Source: Pseudomonadota bacterium
GTDB taxonomy: Bacteria; Pseudomonadota; Gammaproteobacteria; Steroidobacterales; Steroidobacteraceae
Reading direction: 5' to 3'
NCBI GenBank assembly: GCA_021792815.1
Contig: JAJYTX010000007.1
Location: 1-26,087, forward strand
Length of the DNA: 26,087 bases
The position numbers were made by a program, and so were the translations under genes. The notes beneath the pieces were generated by a model. The model saw only the letters and a list, made by a program, of their open reading frames with translations, had not been told where the DNA came from and searched no databases. This document shows positions 24,923 through 26,087 of the stretch, in pieces (the first letter of the stretch is position 1; every line of letters begins with the position of its first letter).

Positions 24923-24938
24923 TGGCGCGATTATTGCT
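24923..24938 (+). promoter_or_regulatory. Sigma-54 (-24/-12) promoter of the second PEP-CTERM gene
   Basis: TGGCGC (24923-24928), five bases, TTGCT (24934-24938). It differs from the TGGCAC-N5-TTGCW consensus at one -24 position and keeps GG-N10-GC. The start codon at 24985 is about 47 bp downstream, leaving a leader of about 35 nt with an AAGGA ribosome-binding site (24973-24977). Confidence 0.75.
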
Positions 24939-24984
24939 TTTCCGCCGGTCACACCTTGATGCCGATGACCGTAAGGATTCCGAC

Positions 24985-25623
24985 ATGAAAAAAGCAATCG
25001 TTCCGCTGATGACTCTCCTCGGCGCCGTGGCGGTATGGGGCGTGAGTCCCAGCGCCCGCGCACAGAACCTGCTCACCAATGGCAGCTTCGAGACGTCGAC
25101 GACTCCTCAGTGTTCTACCAGTTGTGCCGCCATCCCCGGATGGACTTCCGGCGGGAACTTCACGTACACGTGGGTCCAGAGTGGTTCGTACGAAGGCTTC
25201 TATTCCTCCTATTCGGCGCAAAGCGGATCGAATTTCGTGGTCTTCGGGCCCGTAGGGACGGACGGCACGCTGAGCCAGACATTCTCCGATACGGCGGGCG
25301 GGACGCTCAACGTCTCGGGTTGGCTCCAGGGGGATGGGACTACCCCCAGTGACTGGTCGATGTCGCTCGACGGGACGAGTTACGTCTCCGTCAACCCCGT
25401 ACCCGACCAAGGATGGACGCGGTACAGCTTCACGGCCCCGGCGACGGGGTCGGACACCTTTTCGATCAGCTTTTCGAATACGAACGACTACAGCGCCATG
25501 GACAACTTCTCGGTGACCGAGGGCACGGCCACCGTGCCCGAGCCCTCCACGCTCGCCCTGTTCGGAGTCGGCGCGATCGGGCTGCTGCTCGCGCTGCGGC
25601 GGCGCAGCCGCGCCCAGGACTGA
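24985..25623 (+). CDS. PEP-CTERM protein with secreted beta-sandwich-like domain
   Basis: A 212-residue exported protein. The signal peptide is clear (MKK start, hydrophobic core, cleavage after ARA at about 24-26). The mature domain begins QNLLTNGSFE and has WTSGGNFTYTW, a Cys pair near residues 43 and 47, GTLSQTFSDTAGGTLNVSGW and FTAPATGSDTFSISF, a pattern common in carbohydrate-binding-like beta-sandwich domains of PEP-CTERM proteins. The tail (184-212) is VPEPST, hydrophobic helix, then RRRSRAQD, the exosortase A signal. The ATG at 24985 is preceded by AAGGA 7 bp upstream; an in-frame upstream start at 24898 would place the promoter inside the gene and can be dismissed. Probably controlled by PrsR and RpoN. 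Confidence 0.88.
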   Translation: MKKAIVPLMTLLGAVAVWGVSPSARAQNLLTNGSFETSTTPQCSTSCAAIPGWTSGGNFTYTWVQSGSYEGFYSSYSAQSGSNFVVFGPVGTDGTLSQTFSDTAGGTLNVSGWLQGDGTTPSDWSMSLDGTSYVSVNPVPDQGWTRYSFTAPATGSDTFSISFSNTNDYSAMDNFSVTEGTATVPEPSTLALFGVGAIGLLLALRRRSRAQD

Positions 25624-25646
25624 TCGGCTCACCGGAAGGACCGGAC

Positions 25647-25677
25647 CCGGCCGGGTGCGCGCAAGCGCCCCGGCCGG
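25647..25677. terminator. Shared intrinsic terminator between convergent genes
   Basis: CCGGCCGGG (25647-25655) and GCGC (25657-25660) pair with GCGC (25665-25668) and CCCGGCCGG (25669-25677) around a GCAA tetraloop, with one bulged T. A short TTCATTT follows on the plus strand. It ends one base before the prsR stop codon and can serve both the PEP-CTERM gene and prsR. Confidence 0.65.
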
Positions 25678-25678
25678 T

Positions 25679-26087
25679 TCATTTCAGGGCGCCGGCGCCG
25701 GTCCGTTCCATCAGATCGTAGAGGGTCGGCCGGGTCACGCCGAGCAGCTCAGCTGCCTTCGAGACGTTGCCGCCGGCGATGGCGAGCGCCCGCTGCACCG
25801 CTGCGGTCTCGGCCCTCTGGCGCACCTCGCGCAGCGGCAGGATCTCCGCCTCGGCGTCCGGCGGCACTTCGAGCGACAGGTCCTCGGCGCTCACCAGCTT
25901 GCCCTCGCTCATGATGGCCGCGGCGTTCACTTTGTTTTCGAGCTCGCGCACGTTGCCCGGCCAGGGATACTGCTCGATGGCGCGGATCGCTTCGGGCCCG
26001 AGCTTCAGGGACGCCTTGCCGTGGCGTTTGCAGGCCTGCTGCAGCAGGTAGTGGGCGATCAGCACCGGGTCCGAGCCGCGCTCGCGC
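25679..26087 (-). CDS. prsR: PrsR-type sigma-54 response regulator, C-terminal part
   Basis: The frame is open to the window edge, giving about 135 C-terminal residues. It contains the end of the AAA+ sigma-54 activator domain (YPWPGNVRELENKV) and a Fis-type helix-turn-helix, NVSKAAELLGVTRPTLYDL, near the C-terminus. Family members activate RpoN promoters after phosphorylation. Its position beside PEP-CTERM genes and an XrtA locus, along with the two sigma-54 promoters here, makes PrsR the likely identity, normally paired with the sensor PrsK. The receiver domain and ATP-binding motifs lie outside the window, so assignment rests on the tail and context. Confidence 0.82.
   Translation of the reverse strand, partial: RERGSDPVLIAHYLLQQACKRHGKASLKLGPEAIRAIEQYPWPGNVRELENKVNAAAIMSEGKLVSAEDLSLEVPPDAEAEILPLREVRQRAETAAVQRALAIAGGNVSKAAELLGVTRPTLYDLMERTGAGALK

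Overview
The window is a large part of an exosortase A (XrtA)/PEP-CTERM exopolysaccharide locus, the kind of system that beta- and gammaproteobacteria use to make an extracellular polysaccharide and to sort PEP-CTERM proteins to the cell surface. The core machinery can be recognised from the translations: exosortase fused to EpsI, a long TPR lipoprotein (PrsT), an outer-membrane export lipoprotein-like protein, a Wzz-type chain-length protein, a BY-kinase, an outer-membrane beta-barrel, an AsnB-type amidotransferase, two proteins with VPEPST tails and the C-terminus of a PrsR-type sigma-54 activator. Most of the DNA is GC-rich. The combination suggests a high-GC proteobacterium, but the genus cannot be named from sequence alone.

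Layout. 1-1123: a complete IS630-type insertion sequence with 12-bp perfect ends and a TA duplication. 1227-4438 (minus): polysaccharide deacetylase, sugar-formyltransferase-like protein and Wzx-type flippase, lower in GC than the rest and probably acquired. 4593-12977 (minus): a three-module 1209-residue AsnB fusion, an O-antigen-ligase/polymerase, a GT4 glycosyltransferase, a UDP-GlcNAc 2-epimerase and a GNAT-like protein. 13102-14664 (plus): xrtA-epsI, divergent from this operon. 14710-22255 (minus): prsT, export protein, chain-length protein, BY-kinase and beta-barrel, apparently one operon. 22655-23359 (minus): an Ig/Fn3 lipoprotein. 23974-25623 (plus): two PEP-CTERM proteins. 25679 to the window edge (minus): prsR, incomplete.

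How it fits together. The epimerase, glycosyltransferase, amidotransferase, deacetylase and formyltransferase would build and modify the repeat unit. The flippase and ligase/polymerase move and join units. The chain-length protein, BY-kinase, export protein and probably the beta-barrel control length and carry the polymer through the envelope. XrtA processes PEP-CTERM proteins. PrsR with RpoN is the expected regulator, and I find two strong sigma-54 (-24/-12) promoters: one before the Ig/Fn3 lipoprotein and one before the second PEP-CTERM gene. The lipoprotein is therefore a candidate extra member of the regulon.

The least ordinary items are the AsnB/formyltransferase-like/beta-propeller fusion, the consensus sigma-54 promoter on the Ig/Fn3 lipoprotein, and a deacetylase-formyltransferase pair that might act one after the other on an N-acetyl sugar. 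Several usual members of such loci (initiating sugar transferase, FemAB-like protein, ExeA-like ATPase, PrsK) are not in this window and may lie outside it.
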